NCBI GenBank assembly: GCA_041905795.1
Contig: JAYRKL010000006.1
Span: 62,001 to 126,000, forward strand
DNA: 64,000 nucleotides
Source: SHVO01 sp041905795
GTDB lineage: Bacteria > Pseudomonadota > Alphaproteobacteria > Rhodospirillales > Rhodospirillaceae
Reading direction: 5' to 3'
Made by a program: the position numbers and the translations under genes. The notes beneath the pieces are model-generated. The model made no database searches, was not told the origin of the DNA, and worked only from the letters and a program-made list of their open reading frames with translations. Every line of letters starts with the position of its first letter. Within the stretch, counting starts at the first letter, position 1. Positions 18,753 to 28,505 of the stretch are shown here, in pieces.

Positions 18753-19628
18753 ATGAACACTGCGGCCCCCCCAGAGACCCCCAAATACATCGTCATGATC
18801 TCACCCGAGGAACGGGTGATGGGTCAGATGTCCCAGGCCAACGCCAACCAGGCCTACAGCGCCATGAACCTGCAGGGGTTCGTCATCCTGCGCGGCTGTT
18901 TCTCGCCGGCCCATGTGGCCGACATGTACGCCGAATACCAGAGGCAGTACGGCGCCATCGACGCGGCGGAGATGAAGGCGTTGTCGCGCAAACCCAGCCC
19001 GGTGATCGAGGTCGGCAAGAACCGTTTCGAGATCGTCATGAAACTGGTGGGCGCCTTCGACACCCGCGCCTATGCCAACGACGTGCTGCTGCGATTCCTG
19101 ATCCCGCTCATCGGCCGCGACATGCGCCTTTCGGGCGTCAGTGCGGTGGCGGCCTATCCGGGCGCGAACCAGCAGCGCATGCACCGTGATTCCGCGCACC
19201 TGTTCCCCGATTACCAGGTGGGCCCGAGCCTGCCCACCTACGCGGTCAACGTCTCGGTACCGTTGATCGACGTCGACGCGGCCATCGGCCCCACCGGCCT
19301 CTGGCCCGGCAGCCACCGCCTGGTCGAGGGCAAGGAACCGCCCGAGGACAAACTGCAGACCGTTCCGTTCCTGCGCGGCGACGCTATCCTGATCGATTAC
19401 CGCACCCTGCACGCCGGATTGCCCAACCTCAGCCAGACGGTGCGCCCTATCCTCTACATGGTCTACGCCCGCAACTGGTTCTTCGACGACGCCAACCACC
19501 CGCAGCGCTCGCCCTTGGACATGCCGCTGGAGACCTTCCAGGCGCTGCCGGAGAACCTGAAACCCCTGCTCATGCGCGCCTATTCCCAGGTCATGCGCGC
19601 CCGCATGCTCGCCAGCCCTCAGGGCTGA
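18753..19628 (+). CDS. Phytanoyl-CoA dioxygenase (PhyH) family Fe(II)/2-oxoglutarate oxygenase
   Basis: A 291-aa non-heme iron oxygenase. The iron-binding HxD lies in QQRMHRDSAHLFPDYQ near residue 148, and the distal histidine in YRTLHAGLPNLSQTVRPIL near 218, with the 2-oxoglutarate arginine close behind. The double-stranded beta-helix core is otherwise normal in length. The substrate is unknown: family members hydroxylate acyl-CoAs, small metabolites or antibiotics. It precedes the cellulose operon on the same strand by 185 bp, but nothing links it functionally to cellulose. Confidence 0.85.
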   Translation: MNTAAPPETPKYIVMISPEERVMGQMSQANANQAYSAMNLQGFVILRGCFSPAHVADMYAEYQRQYGAIDAAEMKALSRKPSPVIEVGKNRFEIVMKLVGAFDTRAYANDVLLRFLIPLIGRDMRLSGVSAVAAYPGANQQRMHRDSAHLFPDYQVGPSLPTYAVNVSVPLIDVDAAIGPTGLWPGSHRLVEGKEPPEDKLQTVPFLRGDAILIDYRTLHAGLPNLSQTVRPILYMVYARNWFFDDANHPQRSPLDMPLETFQALPENLKPLLMRAYSQVMRARMLASPQG

Positions 19629-19813
19629 GCCGCGGGTTCGGAGTCGCTACAAAAAACCCGGCCAAAAGCTTTACGCCGGGTTAACCGGCCCGCCGGTACT
19701 TTTTGACCTAACTCATTGCCTTGGCAGGCTCCTGCATGCGCTGGTTGCGTCGGCAGCCGGCGCGGCGCGAGAGCGGATCTCGCGCGCAGCGGTGATTTGG
19801 GATTTCGGGCGGC

Positions 19814-22027
19814 ATGAACGGCGTAACGACTGCGGCTTTGAGGCTGGCGCCACTGGTGTGGTGCGGCCTGGCGATCGCCGCCCTCGTGCTGGCCTTCGTG
19901 CCCACCGATGTCGAAGCCCAGTACATCATGGCCGCGCTCGGTGTCGGCGCGGTGTGGACCCTGTCCGAACTCACCTCCGAGAACCCCGCCGACTGGCGCC
20001 GCGCGGCGGTGCTGATCATCAGCATGTTCATCTCGATCCGCTACATGGGCTGGCGGGTGAATAACACGCTGTCCTACGCCGACCCGGCCAGCTTCATCGC
20101 CTCGGGCCTGCTGTTCTCGGCCGAGCTTTATGCGTTCGTGGTGTTCGCCTTCGGCATCTTCGTCAACTTCTTCCCGGTGCGCCGCCCGGCGGTGCTGCTG
20201 CGCGCCTCCGAGGCGGAGCTGGCGCCCACCGTGGATATCTTCGTGCCCAGCTACAACGAGGACATCGAGATTCTGGAAGTCACCTTGCGCTGCTGCACCG
20301 AGGTGCGTTACCCCAAGGGCAAGCTCAACGTCTATCTGCTGGACGACGGCGGCACCGACCAGAAGTGCTCCGACGCCAATTTCGCCAAACGCTCCGAGGC
20401 GATCGAGCGGCGCAAGGCCCTGCGCGCCCTGTGCACCGAGATCGGCTGCACCTACCTCACCCGCGCGCGCAACCTGCACGCCAAGGCCGGCAACATCAAT
20501 TCGGCCATGGCCCACAGCCGGGGCGACCTGATCCTGATCCTCGACGCCGACCACGTACCGGCGGCCGACATCCTGGAACGCACCGTCCCCTGGTTCATGA
20601 AAGACGACAAGGTCTTCCTGGTGCAGACGCCGCACATGATGGTCAATCCGGACCCGGTGGACCGCAACCTGTTCGGCGCCTTCCGCCGCATGCCGGCCGA
20701 GAACGAGATGTTCTACCTCTCGATCCAGCGCGGCCTGGATTTCTGGGACAGCTCGTTCTTCTGCGGCTCGGCCGCCATCCTGCGCCGCGCCCAGCTTGAC
20801 ATGGTCGGCGGCATCACCGGCACCTCCATCACCGAGGACGCCGAGACCGCGCTGGAACTGCATATGCGCGGCCTGAAGAGCGTCTATGTCGACCAGCCCA
20901 TGGTCGGCGGCCTCGCGCCGGAGTCCTTCAACGGCTTCATCATCCAGCGCATGCGCTGGACCCAGGGCATGACCCAGATCATGCTGCTGAAGCTGCCGGG
21001 GGCCTTGGGCAAGCTCACCTGGAACCAGGCGCTGTCCTATGTCAATTCCTGCATCTTCTGGCTGTTCCCGCCGGCGCGCCTGATCTTCATGCTGTCGCCG
21101 TGCCTGTACCTGTTCTTCGGCCTCGAGATCTACAACGCCAGTTTTGCCCAGATCGCCGCCTTCGCCTTCCCGCATGTGATCGCGAGCCAGGTCTGCAATA
21201 CGATGTTGTTCGGCAAGTCGCGCTGGCCGCTGGTGTCGGAACTCTATGAAGTGATCCAGTCGTGCTATGCGCTCCTGGCCCTGATCCAGGTGTTCCGGAA
21301 TCCCCGCCAACCGCAGTTCATCGTCACGCCGAAAGGCGAACTGCTGGACGAAGACTTCATCTCGCCCATGGTCAAGCCGTTCTATTACCTGATCGCGTTC
21401 TTGGGGATATCTCTGGGCTTCGGCGTGTGGCGGTTCGACGCCTATCCGCTGTCGCGCGGCCTCACCACCTTCGTCATCTTCTGGAACTGCATCAACCTCG
21501 GCCTGATCATGGCCGCCCTCGGCGCGCTGTTGGAGCGCCGCCAGCGCCGCACCACGCCGCGCATGCCGGCCTCGGTGGACGCCACCTTCGAGGCGCCGGA
21601 CGGCAAGCACTACCGCTGCATGATCGACGACGTCTCCACCGGCGGCTTCCGCGCCACCTTCGACACGCCGCCGGGCAGCAAGATGACCTTCGGCGACATG
21701 GGGTTCGTGAAATTCTGGGTGCCGGCGCGCCGGCGCATGCAGGAGATCCGCGTCGAGATCCGCGCCAGCTTCAAGATGGGCCGCAAGATGGCGCTCGGCT
21801 GCCAGTTCGCCTCGCGCGACAGCGATGAACGCACGGTCATGTATTCCCTGATGTACGGCGACAGCGAGGCCTGGTCCCAGTTCGTCGGCCGGCGCACCCG
21901 CCAGATGCCGTTCTTTTCCGCCCTGGGCCTCCTGGTCCAGTTGTCCTACCACCCGGTCGCGCATCACATCCGCATGCGGATCGATCAATTGCGCGCGCGC
22001 CTCGCCAAGGCCGCGGCGCGCCCCTGA
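19814..22027 (+). CDS. bcsA: Cellulose synthase catalytic subunit (GT2 + PilZ)
   Basis: Processive inner-membrane glycosyltransferase that polymerises UDP-glucose and extrudes the glucan. The 737-aa protein has N-terminal TM helices, then the GT2 motifs LLDDGG (D177), LDADH (D244), FFCGSAA (315), SITED (340) and QRMRW (378-382). Further TM helices follow, and then a C-terminal PilZ domain with ERRQRRTTPR (574) and DDVSTGGF (605), the c-di-GMP-binding residues. Activity is therefore expected to depend on c-di-GMP. bcsB follows, with its ATG about 20 bases on. A long reverse-strand frame over the same DNA is a GC-bias artefact. Confidence 0.97.
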   Translation: MNGVTTAALRLAPLVWCGLAIAALVLAFVPTDVEAQYIMAALGVGAVWTLSELTSENPADWRRAAVLIISMFISIRYMGWRVNNTLSYADPASFIASGLLFSAELYAFVVFAFGIFVNFFPVRRPAVLLRASEAELAPTVDIFVPSYNEDIEILEVTLRCCTEVRYPKGKLNVYLLDDGGTDQKCSDANFAKRSEAIERRKALRALCTEIGCTYLTRARNLHAKAGNINSAMAHSRGDLILILDADHVPAADILERTVPWFMKDDKVFLVQTPHMMVNPDPVDRNLFGAFRRMPAENEMFYLSIQRGLDFWDSSFFCGSAAILRRAQLDMVGGITGTSITEDAETALELHMRGLKSVYVDQPMVGGLAPESFNGFIIQRMRWTQGMTQIMLLKLPGALGKLTWNQALSYVNSCIFWLFPPARLIFMLSPCLYLFFGLEIYNASFAQIAAFAFPHVIASQVCNTMLFGKSRWPLVSELYEVIQSCYALLALIQVFRNPRQPQFIVTPKGELLDEDFISPMVKPFYYLIAFLGISLGFGVWRFDAYPLSRGLTTFVIFWNCINLGLIMAALGALLERRQRRTTPRMPASVDATFEAPDGKHYRCMIDDVSTGGFRATFDTPPGSKMTFGDMGFVKFWVPARRRMQEIRVEIRASFKMGRKMALGCQFASRDSDERTVMYSLMYGDSEAWSQFVGRRTRQMPFFSALGLLVQLSYHPVAHHIRMRIDQLRARLAKAAARP

Positions 22028-22047
22028 TGTCCCCAAGGAGAAAGACC

Positions 22048-24264
22048 ATGCGTAAAATGACCGCCCTGCTGGCCGCCGGAACTTTGCTCGCGGGGATTTC
22101 CGCCGCCAACGCGCAGCAGTCGCGGGGGGTGGAACCGGTCACACCCCAAGGCCCGGTCAGCGCCTATGCCGGCGCGCCGGTGAAGTTCACCTTTCCCCTG
22201 AACAAATTCGTGCCCACCGCGGGTCCGCTCCGCCTCAAGGACGCCGCCACCGAGGCCAAGATCGCGCTGCCGGTCTCGGCGCGCCTGAAACCCACCAAGC
22301 TCACCCTCGGCCTGGTGCTCACCAACTCCATCGCCCTGGCGGCGGCGAAGTCGGCCATGATAGTGCGTTTCAACGACGCCACCCTGGGCCAGATCCGCCT
22401 CGACCCGGCCAACCCCAACGCCGCGGTGAACGTGAATATCCCGGTGGACCTGCTGCGCCCCGGCTTCAACACCCTGTCCCTGGCCGTGTCCCAGCACACC
22501 GCCGACGATTGCGAGGACCCGGAAGCGCCGGAACTGTGGACCGAGATCGACACCTCGCAGTCGTTCATCGAGATGACCGCCGACTACAAGACCGGGGCCG
22601 CGCGCCTGTCGGACTTCGACGCCTTCATGGCGCCAGGCATCGGCGGTACCCGCACCCTGTCCATCGTCACCGCCGGAACCACGGTCGATGCACAGACCCT
22701 GGGCGCCGGCGCCCTGGTGGCCCAGGCGGCGGCCTTGCGCGCCCAATACGAACCGGTGAAGGTCAGGAAACTGGCGCTCACCGACACGGACTGGGCCGCC
22801 GACGACCACGCCCTGGTGGGTACATCCGCCGAGATCGCCGCCGCCATCGGCGCCGAAGAGGCCGCCAGGATCACCGGCCCCTATCTCGGTTTCAGCCTGC
22901 TGGACAAACGCCAGACCCGCCTGCTGGTGTCGGGCAAAACGCCCCAGGACGTGGCGGTCGCCGCCAGGGCCCTGGCGGCCATGGACCTGCCGCTGATCGA
23001 CGGCGCCGGCTCGACCATCGCCGAGATCAAGAACGCCCCCGCCTTCAACGCCCGCACCCTGGAGCCCGACCGCATCTATACCTTCCAGGACCTGGGGCTG
23101 GCCTCATCCACGGTGCGGGGCACGGGTATCACCGACCTCCTGCTCGACCTGCCCATGGCGCCCAACCTTTACGCGCCGGAACAAGCCGCCGCCGACCTGC
23201 TGCTCGACCTGAATTACGGCGCGGGCTTCGGCGCCGGCTCGGTGCTCAACGTGGAAGTGAACGGCAAGTTCGTCCACGGCATCGCGCTCAACAACGCGGC
23301 GGGCGCGGCGTTCCGCGGCTACCGCATCCCGGTGCCCTTGCGCGATTTCGTCGGCGGCGCCAATCGCATCACGTTCTCGGTGCATATGCGCGCCGACCGC
23401 AAGGACAGATGCGTCGGCGCCTCGGGCCGCTACCTGGAAATGACCGTCTACGGCACCTCCACCCTGCGCCTGCCGCCGGCCGCCCATATGACCCTGCAGC
23501 CCGACCTGGACCTGTTCGGCCGCACCGGCTTCCCCTATGTCGGCGCCGGCAAAGCTGCCGAGGTGTGGGTATCGCAACCTGAGTTGGTGGGCGCCGCCTG
23601 GACCGTGGCCGCGCGCCTCGCCCAGTCGGCCCGCCATCCGCTCACCGACGCCGTCTACCGCGTCGGCGGCGCGCCGCCCAAAGGCCCCTCCCTCCAGATC
23701 GCCGAAGCCAAGGCGCTTTCGCCGGCTTTGTTCGCCGGCGCCATGCAGGACGTGACCGACCAGAAGCGCGTTCCCTACGGCTTGTTCAGCGTCATCCCCA
23801 GCGCCAAGGCGCCGGGTGTGTGGCAGGACATGCTGGGCCTACCCAAGCCCGAGGCCGATCCCGCCCAGCGCCCGGTCACGGGCTATGTGCGCCAGAGCGG
23901 CGAACTGGGACGCAACGCCGTCATGACCGCGGTGCGCGCCGAATCCGGCGAAGCCGCTACCACCACCGTCATCACCGCCGACACGCCGGCGCAGCTGGCC
24001 TTGGCGGTCGACAAGCTGGTGCAGCCCGAGTACTGGGGCCGCGCCGCGGGCGATTTCATGATGTGGCGGGACACGCAGGAGTCCATCTCCACCCTGCGCC
24101 TGTCGCCCCGGTTCTCCATCGGCGACGGCCAGGACAAGATGCTGTCTTTGCGGCTCTATGTCTCGCAGCACCCGTGGTGGTGGCTGGGCGGCGCCGCGGC
24201 GGTGCTGGTGCTGCTGTCGGCCTTGAGCGTGTGGATTCTGGCCCGCCGCAAGAAGGCAGGCTAA
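22048..24264 (+). CDS. bcsB: Cellulose synthase regulatory subunit, periplasmic
   Basis: BcsB partner of BcsA: a large periplasmic protein with carbohydrate-binding modules, anchored by one C-terminal helix that packs against BcsA. The 738-aa product has a signal peptide (MRKMTALLAAGTLLAGISAA) and a C-terminal TM segment (WWLGGAAAVLVLLSALSVWI) ending in a basic tail. The ATG is chosen because AAGGAG lies seven bases before it; an earlier ATG overlapping the bcsA stop lacks a ribosome-binding site. It includes the family's LDLPMAPNLYAPE segment and a cysteine pair (DDCEDPEAPELW). Confidence 0.95.
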   Translation: MRKMTALLAAGTLLAGISAANAQQSRGVEPVTPQGPVSAYAGAPVKFTFPLNKFVPTAGPLRLKDAATEAKIALPVSARLKPTKLTLGLVLTNSIALAAAKSAMIVRFNDATLGQIRLDPANPNAAVNVNIPVDLLRPGFNTLSLAVSQHTADDCEDPEAPELWTEIDTSQSFIEMTADYKTGAARLSDFDAFMAPGIGGTRTLSIVTAGTTVDAQTLGAGALVAQAAALRAQYEPVKVRKLALTDTDWAADDHALVGTSAEIAAAIGAEEAARITGPYLGFSLLDKRQTRLLVSGKTPQDVAVAARALAAMDLPLIDGAGSTIAEIKNAPAFNARTLEPDRIYTFQDLGLASSTVRGTGITDLLLDLPMAPNLYAPEQAAADLLLDLNYGAGFGAGSVLNVEVNGKFVHGIALNNAAGAAFRGYRIPVPLRDFVGGANRITFSVHMRADRKDRCVGASGRYLEMTVYGTSTLRLPPAAHMTLQPDLDLFGRTGFPYVGAGKAAEVWVSQPELVGAAWTVAARLAQSARHPLTDAVYRVGGAPPKGPSLQIAEAKALSPALFAGAMQDVTDQKRVPYGLFSVIPSAKAPGVWQDMLGLPKPEADPAQRPVTGYVRQSGELGRNAVMTAVRAESGEAATTTVITADTPAQLALAVDKLVQPEYWGRAAGDFMMWRDTQESISTLRLSPRFSIGDGQDKMLSLRLYVSQHPWWWLGGAAAVLVLLSALSVWILARRKKAG

Positions 24265-24267
24265 GAC

Positions 24268-25305
24268 GTGGCGATGGTGACCCGGCGCACGGCAATGACG
24301 GTGACGGGTGCGGCGCTCGCCGCGCTGGTGGCCGCCTGCGCGCGCAAAGCGCCGCCGGATGCACGCTGGCTGTCTTATAAGTCGCGGTTCCTGCTGCCCG
24401 AAGGGCGGGTCGCCGACACCGGCAACGGCGGCGTCAGCCACTCGGAAGGCCAGGGCTACGGCATGCTGTTCGCCGCCGCCCATGACGACCGCGCCGCCTT
24501 CGACGCCCTGTGGGCCTGGACGCAAAAAACCCTGGCGCGGGTAGACGGCCTGCACGCCTGGCGCTATCAGCCCGGCCCGGCGCCGGAAGTGGCCGACCCC
24601 AACAACGCCAGCGACGGCGACCTGCTGATGGCCTGGGCGCTGGTGCGCGCGGGCAGGAAATGGGGCGACACCTACACCAGGGCCGGCGTCGCGCTGGCCG
24701 AGTCATTGAAGGCCGCGGTGGTACGCGCCGACGGCCGCGCCTACCTGCTGCCGGGCCTGGCCGGATTCACCGGCGAGAACACCCGTGTGGTCAACCTGTC
24801 CTACTGGATTTTCCCCGCGCTCAACGAACTGGGCCGCGCCACCGGCGACGACACCTGGCACCGCGTGGCCGAGACCGGCGTGATCCTGATCGACCAGGCG
24901 CGCTTCGGCGCCCAGATGCTGCCGCCGGATTGGCTGGAGACCGAAGGCACTCTCGCTCCGGCCGGAAAGTTCCCACCGCGCTTCGGATATGACGCCGTGC
25001 GCGTGCCCCTGAACCTGATCTGGGGCGGATTCGCCACACCCCAGCGGCTCGCCGCCATCAATGGCGCCTGGACCGCCGGTCCCGGCCCGGCGCCGGCCTG
25101 GATCGACGTGATCACCGGCGAGACCTCGCCCGAAAAGCAATCCGCCGGCATGCAGGCCGTCGCGCGTCTGACCGCGAGCTTCGTGCAGGGCCAGCTGCCG
25201 GCCGCCGACACGCTGCCCGCCCTCGACACCGCCGCCGATTATTATTCCGCCAGCCTGCTGATGCAGGCGGCTCTTTGCCTCAGCGATCTGTCTCATGCGC
25301 AATAG
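24268..25305 (+). CDS. bcsZ: Endo-1,4-beta-glucanase, glycoside hydrolase family 8
   Basis: Periplasmic cellulase of bacterial cellulose operons that trims or relieves tangled glucan. The 345-aa sequence shows the GH8 acid glutamate in VSHSEGQGYGMLFAAAHDD near residue 52 and the second acidic region DPNNASDGDLLMAWALVRAG near 113. The N-terminus is a TAT-like or lipoprotein-like signal (TRRTAMTVTGAALAALVAAC) with a cysteine at the cleavage point. A GTG start three bases after bcsB is used; an ATG two codons later is possible. It overlaps bcsC by 11 bases. Confidence 0.93.
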   Translation: MAMVTRRTAMTVTGAALAALVAACARKAPPDARWLSYKSRFLLPEGRVADTGNGGVSHSEGQGYGMLFAAAHDDRAAFDALWAWTQKTLARVDGLHAWRYQPGPAPEVADPNNASDGDLLMAWALVRAGRKWGDTYTRAGVALAESLKAAVVRADGRAYLLPGLAGFTGENTRVVNLSYWIFPALNELGRATGDDTWHRVAETGVILIDQARFGAQMLPPDWLETEGTLAPAGKFPPRFGYDAVRVPLNLIWGGFATPQRLAAINGAWTAGPGPAPAWIDVITGETSPEKQSAGMQAVARLTASFVQGQLPAADTLPALDTAADYYSASLLMQAALCLSDLSHAQ

Positions 25306-27772
25306 TCTCCGGTACCCTTCTTCTTCCCGCGCCTTGCGCGCCGTGCTGCTGATCGGCGCCTGCGTCGCCGCCGTACCCGTGGCCGCGCAAATCCAGTCGA
25401 TCGAGCGCCGCACCGACAACGCTCAGCGCCTTGCCCCCGGCCTGCCGCAGGCACCCACACCGGTATTGCCGCGCGTGGAACAGAACGGCGCGGCGCCCGA
25501 CACCACCGGCGTCTGGCATTTCGTGCGCAGCAACGATCCCGCCGCCGCGCGCCGTGAACTGGCGCGCCTGCAGGCCGCGTTCCCGGCCTGGACGCCGCCC
25601 GCCGATCTGCTCACCAATATCGCCCGGCTGGAGAACCCCGGTGCCGCCGCTCCCGCCGCCGACAGCGGTTATGCGCGCCAGCTGAACGAGATGGCGGCGG
25701 GCTTGCGCGCCCACGCCATTGCCGGCAAAGAACCGGCGCTGGCGCGGCTGGAGCAGGATGTCATCGCCCGCAAGGACGCGGGCGCCGGCGAACTGCTGGG
25801 CTGGGCTTATATGGACTTCGGCGACCTGCCGCGCGCCCAGCATTGGTTCGAGCGCGCCGAAGGCTGGGGCGCCCCCGCCCAGGGATCGGAAAGTACCGCG
25901 CGCCAGGGCCGTGTGCGCGCCGTGGCAGCGCAAGGCCGCTTCGAGGACGCCGAACGCCTGGCCGGCACGACGCCCGCCTTGCGCACCATCATCTCCGACC
26001 AGGCCGCTCAGACCGCCCAGGAGGCGGCCAAGGCCGGCAAATGGACTGACGCCTTCGCCGCCGCCGCGGTGGCCGAACGCAACGGCCAGGCGAACACGAC
26101 CGCTGGCCTGGGGTGGATCGCGTTGGCCGCCGGGTCCTATCCCGAAGCCAAACGCGCTTTCGCCAGCGCCGCCACCGAGGACGCCACCACCGGAGCTATC
26201 TTAGTCCTGGACCAGTCGCAGGCGCTGGCCGGCGAGATCGAAACACTCTGCGCCGCGCGCATGCAATCGGACCGGCACAAGGAGGCCTGCGCCAACGCGC
26301 TGGGCGCCCGGGCGCTGGCGGCCTATCGCGCCGAGGATTGGGCACAGACCATCGCCCTCGACGGCGGCATGCAAAAACTCGGCGTGGCGCAGCCGGGCAT
26401 CGGCGCGCTGGCCGCGTGGAGCCATTATCGCCGCGGCGAATACGCCGTGGCCGCCCGCGACTTCGATACGCTGTATAAAGGTGGCGCGGACGTGGCCGAC
26501 GGCCTGGTGCTGGCGAGCATCGCCGGCGGCCAGGAGGCCGCCATCGCCCGGCGCGCCAGCACCGATCCCCGCATCGCCGGTTTCTACAACGCCCAGGCCG
26601 GCGTGCAGGCCCTGCAGCGCAAGAAATTCCAGCTGGCCGCCACTTTCGACGACGACAAGACCTCGGCGCTGCGGAATATCGCCACACCAGAACTGGAGGC
26701 CGGCGCGTTTTACCGTGAAAAGACCGGAACCCCCGGCCAGGATTCACTGCGTGTCACCGGACTGACCGCGCGCGGCGCCTACGGCTGGAACGGCGACCGC
26801 ATCACCCTTGGCATGACCGACATGCGCTGGCGCATCGGCACGCCGGCGCCCGCCACGCCGGTGGGTACGCAGGGGATCCGCCGTTTCGCGCCCACCGCCG
26901 GCGACGTGCTCTATCTGCCGTCGCTGTCCTGGCAGCATGACACGGTGGAGGACCGCTTCACCCTCACCGCCGGCGCCACGCCCATCGGCGGTGCAGTGAA
27001 GTCCGTCCTGCCCGCGGGCCAGGCCCAGTGGCAACACAGCGGCGCCGCGTTCATCACCACCCTCACCGTCCGCGCGGCGCCGGTAGCCGAGAGCCTGCTC
27101 TCCTTCGCCGGCCTAGTCGATCCGGTCACGGGCAAGACCTGGGGCCGCGTGGTGGATCTGGGCGGCCAGGCCGCCGTTACCTATCTCGCCAGCGAGACTG
27201 TGGCCCTGTCCGGATCCGTGGAGGCCGCGGCCCTCAAAGGCAAGGACGTCGCCGGCAACAGCCGCTTCGGCGCGTCCTTGAGCCTGAGCTATCAGTTCAA
27301 GCCGGAAGGCTTCGACTATGTGCGGATCGGGCCCAGCTATGCCTATCAGCACTACGCCAAGAACCAGTTCTTCTTCACCTACGGCAACGGCGGCTACTAC
27401 AGCCCCGACCAGTTGCACACCCTGGGCGGCTTCCTGGATGTCCAGAGCGCCGAGGCCAAACGCTGGCAGATCGGCGCGCGGGTTTCCGGCGGGTGGACTC
27501 ACAAAGTCGAAGCCGCCGGCTTCGACTTCCCGCTCTCCGCCCTCGCCACGCGCATCGGCGGCGCGCGCGGCTCCGAGTTCAGCGTCGATTCCGTGGGTCG
27601 TGCCAGCGTGCTGGTGAGCGACCACCTGCGCCTCGGCTTCTACGGCCGCTACACCCAGGCCCCCAGCGGCAAGGACAAGGCCGTCGCCGTGACCCTGTCG
27701 CTGCCGCTCGGTCCGCGCGCCGCGGTGTTCAGTTCCGACCTGCCGCAGGTCCTCGACCGTTCCTGGCCCTAA
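25295..27772 (+). CDS. bcsC: Cellulose synthase outer-membrane exporter, short form
   Basis: BcsC-type protein that carries glucan across the periplasm and outer membrane. The 825-aa product has a signal peptide ending about PVAAQ and an alanine-rich TPR-like helical region (roughly 60-480). A C-terminal domain follows with alternating beta strands and a final LPLGPRAAVFSSDLPQVL, consistent with the 16-strand barrel. At 825 aa it is clearly shorter than enterobacterial BcsC (about 1150), so it has fewer TPRs. The start codon lies within bcsZ. It is followed 14 bases on by an unrecognised gene of the same operon. Confidence 0.88.
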   Translation: MRNSLRYPSSSRALRAVLLIGACVAAVPVAAQIQSIERRTDNAQRLAPGLPQAPTPVLPRVEQNGAAPDTTGVWHFVRSNDPAAARRELARLQAAFPAWTPPADLLTNIARLENPGAAAPAADSGYARQLNEMAAGLRAHAIAGKEPALARLEQDVIARKDAGAGELLGWAYMDFGDLPRAQHWFERAEGWGAPAQGSESTARQGRVRAVAAQGRFEDAERLAGTTPALRTIISDQAAQTAQEAAKAGKWTDAFAAAAVAERNGQANTTAGLGWIALAAGSYPEAKRAFASAATEDATTGAILVLDQSQALAGEIETLCAARMQSDRHKEACANALGARALAAYRAEDWAQTIALDGGMQKLGVAQPGIGALAAWSHYRRGEYAVAARDFDTLYKGGADVADGLVLASIAGGQEAAIARRASTDPRIAGFYNAQAGVQALQRKKFQLAATFDDDKTSALRNIATPELEAGAFYREKTGTPGQDSLRVTGLTARGAYGWNGDRITLGMTDMRWRIGTPAPATPVGTQGIRRFAPTAGDVLYLPSLSWQHDTVEDRFTLTAGATPIGGAVKSVLPAGQAQWQHSGAAFITTLTVRAAPVAESLLSFAGLVDPVTGKTWGRVVDLGGQAAVTYLASETVALSGSVEAAALKGKDVAGNSRFGASLSLSYQFKPEGFDYVRIGPSYAYQHYAKNQFFFTYGNGGYYSPDQLHTLGGFLDVQSAEAKRWQIGARVSGGWTHKVEAAGFDFPLSALATRIGGARGSEFSVDSVGRASVLVSDHLRLGFYGRYTQAPSGKDKAVAVTLSLPLGPRAAVFSSDLPQVLDRSWP

Positions 27773-27786
27773 GGCGCACGCACACC

Positions 27787-28458
27787 ATGATGGCGGACCA
27801 ACAGGATCTGTGCGAAGACCCGCGCCGCTGGAGCGCCACGCGCCGTGCGCGCCGGCTGAAGCTCCTGAGCGCGGTGTTGCTGATCGGCGCCACCTTCGGG
27901 CTGGTGCCGTCGGTATGGATCCTGTCGATGCCGGACGATCCCATGCTGCGCCCGGACATCATGCATACGCCGGCGGTCGCGGGCCTCGCCTTCTGTCTCG
28001 CGCTCCTGTTCCTCGGCCGGCGCATCAGCCGCAACGCCAAGGCGCGCTATGGCTCCGCGCTTTACGGCTGCATTGCCCACGCCAGGAAAGCCGGCGCCAG
28101 CCAGGGCATGGTGTTCGATATCGAATTGCCGCAGGTGTTCCCGCGCGTGCTGTTCGCCCGCCAGCACCGCGTCATGGCAGTGGCCCTGCCCTACCCGCTG
28201 TTGATTCAAATCGACGACGTCGAGATGGTGACGGTCACCGCCGGTGGATTCATCCGCATCGGCATGAAGGACGACCGCAAACACGCGATCCATCTGCTGG
28301 CGGGTGACGGGATATCGCCGCAATCGGCCGATGAAAGCCGTTACCAGGCGGACCGCTTGAGCGAATTCGTGTTCATGCCCCACAACACGCGCACCGACGA
28401 AGAGATCCAGCAGGAAGAACTGGCCGCCGCCTTTCTCGCCAACCCCAAGCTGCGGTAG
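27787..28458 (+). CDS. Unrecognised two-TM protein of the cellulose operon
   Basis: I do not recognise this 223-aa protein. It has a basic N-terminus, two TM helices (LLSAVLLIGATFGLVPSVWI near 28 and AVAGLAFCLALLFLGRRI near 62) and a soluble beta-rich part with VMAVALPYPLLIQIDDVEMV. That alternating strand pattern recalls a small PH-like or PilZ-like fold, but no c-di-GMP motif is seen. It is 14 bases after bcsC and is the last gene before a convergent one, so co-expression with cellulose synthesis is likely. It could be a membrane accessory subunit of the synthase; that is inference. Confidence 0.75.
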   Translation: MMADQQDLCEDPRRWSATRRARRLKLLSAVLLIGATFGLVPSVWILSMPDDPMLRPDIMHTPAVAGLAFCLALLFLGRRISRNAKARYGSALYGCIAHARKAGASQGMVFDIELPQVFPRVLFARQHRVMAVALPYPLLIQIDDVEMVTVTAGGFIRIGMKDDRKHAIHLLAGDGISPQSADESRYQADRLSEFVFMPHNTRTDEEIQQEELAAAFLANPKLR

Positions 28459-28491
28459 CGCTTGCGGGGTATGCGAACCCCAAGCTGCGGT
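28441..28491. repeat. 16-bp direct repeat at the end of the cellulose operon
   Basis: AACCCCAAGCTGCGGT occurs twice, 35 bases apart. The first copy encodes the C-terminal NPKLR and stop of the preceding gene; the second is intergenic. It may mark a small duplication. Confidence 0.7.
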
Positions 28492-28505
28492 CGGAAAGGT
28501 CTCTG

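Noticed and set aside
19629..19813. Possible c-di-GMP riboswitch before bcsA
   Set aside because: I looked for a GEMM-like pattern and found only a short CCCGGC/GCCGGG hairpin. There is no conserved core, so none is claimed.
19619..22036. An 805-codon open frame on the minus strand opposite bcsA
   Set aside because: It mirrors the codon pattern of bcsA in GC-rich DNA and its translation is low-complexity (His, Arg, Gly, Asp-rich) with no family features.
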